Source: Sordaria brevicollis
Taxonomy: Eukaryota > Ascomycota > Sordariomycetes > Sordariales > Sordariaceae
Direction: 5' to 3'
Assembly: GCA_033439795.1 (NCBI GenBank)
Contig: JAUTDP010000013.1
Span: forward strand, 868,001 to 932,000
DNA: 64,000 bases
Shown here piece after piece: positions 60,901 through 64,000 of this stretch; position 1 is the first letter of the stretch; the number at the start of each line of letters is the position of its first letter. Made by a program: the position numbers and the translations under genes. Under the pieces are notes generated by a model, which had not been told where the DNA came from, made no database searches, and saw nothing but the letters and a program-made list of their open reading frames with translations.

Positions 60901-63900
60901 CTTTTTAAAAGGGCGTACGGAATTTCTTAAAATTTATTAATTATTACCGTATATTTATCCTTTAATTTTTAAAAATAATTACCCCCTTATTAAAATTAAT
61001 TAATAAAGGGGTTACTTTTAAATAAATTAAAAAATATAAAAGCGCTTTTCAATTTTTAAAAACTTTATTTATAAAAATTCCAATTTTAATAGAATTTAAC
61101 CCAAATAAAAAAACATTTTTAAAAATAGATTATAATAAATTTACCTTAGGCAGAATTATTTCTTAAAAAGTAAACGAAAATAGCAAAAATATAATTCGTA
61201 AAATTATAGGCTTTTATTCCCGGAAATTTAACTTTATTAAATAGAATTACCCTATTTATAATAAAGAAATATTTACTATTATTAATTACTTAAAATAATA
61301 ATCGGCGGAATTGCAAAATTATAAATTATTTATTATTTTAACGGATTATTAAAACTTCGAATATTTTATAAAATTAAAAAAATTTTCGGAATAATAGGCG
61401 CAATAGGCGGAATACCTCTCCCAATTTAATTTTTAAATCGAATATAAGCCTAATAAAGACGGAATAATCCTTAACGCCCTTTCTCGACGAAATTAAAATA
61501 TACCTACAAATTAAAACCGTAAAACGTAAGATATTTAAATAATACCGGACTCCATTCTTAAAAATTATATTCCACTCCGTATTTCGGCAGCCCAGGTAAT
61601 CTATTCAAGGAGGGAAGGTATAAATATATTTAAAAATCCGGATTTATAATAATTTTAATTATAAATAAAACCCTACAATTCCTTATATTAATAAATAAAG
61701 GAAATTATCCTTTATAACGACCGTTACTTCGACCCGTCCTTAAAATTTAAAATCCAAATTATAAATTACTCTATTAATTCCCTCAATCGCTTTCGTTATT
61801 AAAATTATTTTTAAGTATTAAAAACCCCTATATATACCGAATCCGAATTAATTATACTATTTAATACTAATTAACGTTTTAATATCCTTCGTATTATTTT
61901 AATTTAAATTATTTATAATTCGTATATATTAGGATACCCTAATAGAAAAAGCACTATTATAATACTTTTTCGGCATTTTTATTAACCTCTCCTTAACTTT
62001 TACGTCTAGCAATTCCTCCGTAATTACTATACCTACGGTTCTATAAAAGTTTAAAAGGAATAGAAGAAAAGCTTTTTACGTTTATTATTAATTTTAAAAT
62101 AATTTAATAAAAATATATAAATAAACTTTATTACTAATCTTCTAAAATCTAAAAATAATACTTATTTTTAAATTATAAAGGATAAATTTAGTAAAATTAT
62201 ATTCCTTAAACCTATACCCTTTATAGAAATTAAATTCTACGCCGAATATTTCCTCTAATATTTTATTTATTATTATAATTTCCTAAAATTTATCGTTAAT
62301 AATCGTAATTCCAATTAAATTAACCGCTTTTAGGCTAAATTATATAAATTCCTAAGTATTAAACGTTTATTTAATACTATTTATTACCTATAGATTAATA
62401 AAAGCCCGGAACGTATAAATTAGGAAGTTTACGCCTACTTATATATAATCGTTAATTACGTTTAAAATAATTAAAATAAATAATACCCTATAACGTAATT
62501 AATTATTAATAGCCGGATTAATACTTTAATAAATATATTTCTATTCTTCGCTACCTATAAGTTCAATCCCGAATTCCTAATCTCCGTAATCGAAAACCCC
62601 TTTAATCATTAACTTTTACCCTTATCCTTAAAGAAACGGGCTTAGGAATTCGTTAAAAAATTATAATAAATTACAGACTTATATTAAATTACTATAGCGG
62701 CCGTTATTTAAAAGTAAAAAAAATTCGCTAACTATAATCGGTAACCGGTAGAACGCTTTATAATCGGGGATAAAATCTAATTTAACCTTAAAAATTATAT
62801 TATTAACCGCCTAAAGAAGAAATTCGATTAATTTTACGCGAAATATATTATTTCGAAGGTATTATTTCCCTATATAATCGAATTATTTAAACTTCCTTAT
62901 ACTATTTATAATATTTTCTATATCGATCTCCTACGTAAAACTATTAATAACCCTCTCCTTAAATAGAAATTTATCGACGAATAACTTCCGGTTATTAAAA
63001 TTAAAGGAGAATCGGAATATTAAATAAAAAAAATTCTCTATACTAATATTATTAAAAAAAGAAGAAGCTTAATAAGAGAAGTTTTAATTAAATAGAAAGG
63101 ATATCGTAATTTAATATAAAAGCCTTTAAAAAACTTTAAAAATATTATTGCTCTAAACGAATTTAAAACTTAATATAATTTAATAATAAATAATAATAGC
63201 TTAACCGACCGGTATATTAAAAAATTCTTATAAAAAGCCATAAACGGGGCGAAATATATTACGAACGGAATAAAGGATTTTCAAATACGGATTAAAATAA
63301 ATAATAAATTAATTAGGGCAAAGCCTCGGCGAAATTAATAATTAATTTAATTTAAATATCTTTTATTAAATTATCTTTTATTACCTCTAATATAAATTCC
63401 CCGATAACGGTCTCTTCCTCTTTTTCTTTATAATCGGATATATAAATATTAATAAAATTATAAACGTTTAAAAGCTTATAGGCGCGGTAATAGAAAATAA
63501 AAAGCGTAAAATAATAATTCTCCGGGCGCGAAGGCCTAATAGTAATAAAAAAAGAAGAGAATAGAAGGCGGATATTATATTCGAAATAAATACTTAAAGG
63601 GAAATATTACGCTTCCTATTATTTAAATCTATTATATTATTTTTTATTACTTCCCTCGACCTCCTTTCCCTTTCTTTTCTTCTTTACTAATAAAGGTTAC
63701 ACAATAACGGCTTCTTCGGTAATAACGGCGGTAATATCGGCGGCGGTAATATTAGCGTCGGTAGCGATATAAATATTATAATCTTCGATTAAACGGTTAA
63801 ATTCCGTATATTAATTACTTACTTATTTTACCTTCTTTATATTAATTATTAAATTAAATAATTATTCCCTAAAATTTTCGAATTTACGAATTCGCTCTTT

Positions 63901-64000
63901 AAAAGTTTAAATTTCTATAATATTAATCGAATTGTTAATAATTTTAATAAAGGAAGAAAGCTCCGTAAGAGGCGTTTTAATAGTAATCCGATTAATAGAA
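57749..64000 (+). mobile_element. Ty3/gypsy chromovirus gypsy-3, 5' LTR to pol, continues past window
   Basis: It starts TGTCATAGGGCTGATGCCCG exactly at the break in LINE-3 (after TCTTT). A Gag-like region occupies about 58030-59450. The clearest frame is 59916-60476, part of protease-RT (LKAKIPKKYYNL, DKLNPYRPGVNYKI, FPILFGPFYNITKEE, IRKSGGRFRFYYNY), and the active-site strand YINDVFIYS follows near 60670-60705. RNase H lies around 61075-61480. Near 63085-63140 a decayed VLIK-KGYRNL-KPLKNFKN matches a chromodomain at the integrase end. The last ~650 bases are unclassified. Frames are broken throughout by TAA/TAG; no 3' LTR is seen. Confidence 0.8.

Noticed and set aside
24000..64000. CRISPR array or satellite centromere
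   Set aside because: No regularly spaced repeats; the AT-rich block resolves into nested transposons. It could still be pericentromeric or subtelomeric, which one window cannot show.

Overview
The window looks like nuclear DNA of a filamentous ascomycete, most likely a Pezizomycotina mould of the Sordariomycetes type. The genes have short introns (about 50-80 bases) with GTAAGT-like donors and CTAAC-like branch sites. The protein families are typical fungal ones, and the repeats show strong C-to-T decay of the RIP type. Species cannot be named from the sequence alone.

Positions 1-21,810 are a gene-rich, GC-normal arm with nine genes I can support, most of them rebuilt across introns. They are: a GMC-family flavoprotein oxidoreductase (-); a Ser-rich protein with an acidic tract and one C-terminal membrane helix (-); a TRK potassium transporter (-); an ER-type FKBP prolyl isomerase ending in HNEL (-); an 82-residue small protein (+); a two-RPEL-motif protein (-); the TLDc protein RTC5 (+); the HIG1-domain respiratory supercomplex factor RCF1 (-); and threonine deaminase ILV1 (+). 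RPEL/RTC5 and RCF1/ILV1 are divergent pairs sharing promoters, and RTC5/RCF1 converge. The spacers hold three small inverted-repeat elements. One MITE family is present twice (2869-3142 and 9873-10149, TA target duplications), and the first copy is nested in a 696-base element (2768-3463).

Positions from about 21,990 to 64,000 are a gene-free, AT-rich block of nested, RIP-destroyed transposons. CA and TG dinucleotides are nearly absent while CG, CC and CT persist, so the decay is largely CpA-directed. I can resolve: a Ty3/gypsy element (gypsy-1, +, 24328-39315) with both LTRs and a CGAGC target duplication; a near-full-length LINE (LINE-1, 26866-33833) inside it; a second gypsy (gypsy-2, -, about 39316-53090) carrying an inverted LINE (LINE-2, 41230-48203); a third LINE (LINE-3, from about 53091) split by a Mutator-like DNA transposon (53345-57133, 8-base target duplication) and by a third gypsy (gypsy-3, +, from 57749 past the window end). 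A 247-base 5'-truncated, unmutated LINE end (22007-22253) sits at the border with the gene arm.

Inferred insertion order: gypsy-2 first; then gypsy-1, LINE-2 and LINE-3 into or beside it; LINE-1 into gypsy-1; the Mutator-like element and gypsy-3 into LINE-3. I found no novel multi-gene system. The most unusual material is the nested-repeat record, a GC-normal island of unknown origin at 34022-34727, and an undescribed Tyr/His-rich 3' reading frame in the LINE family.
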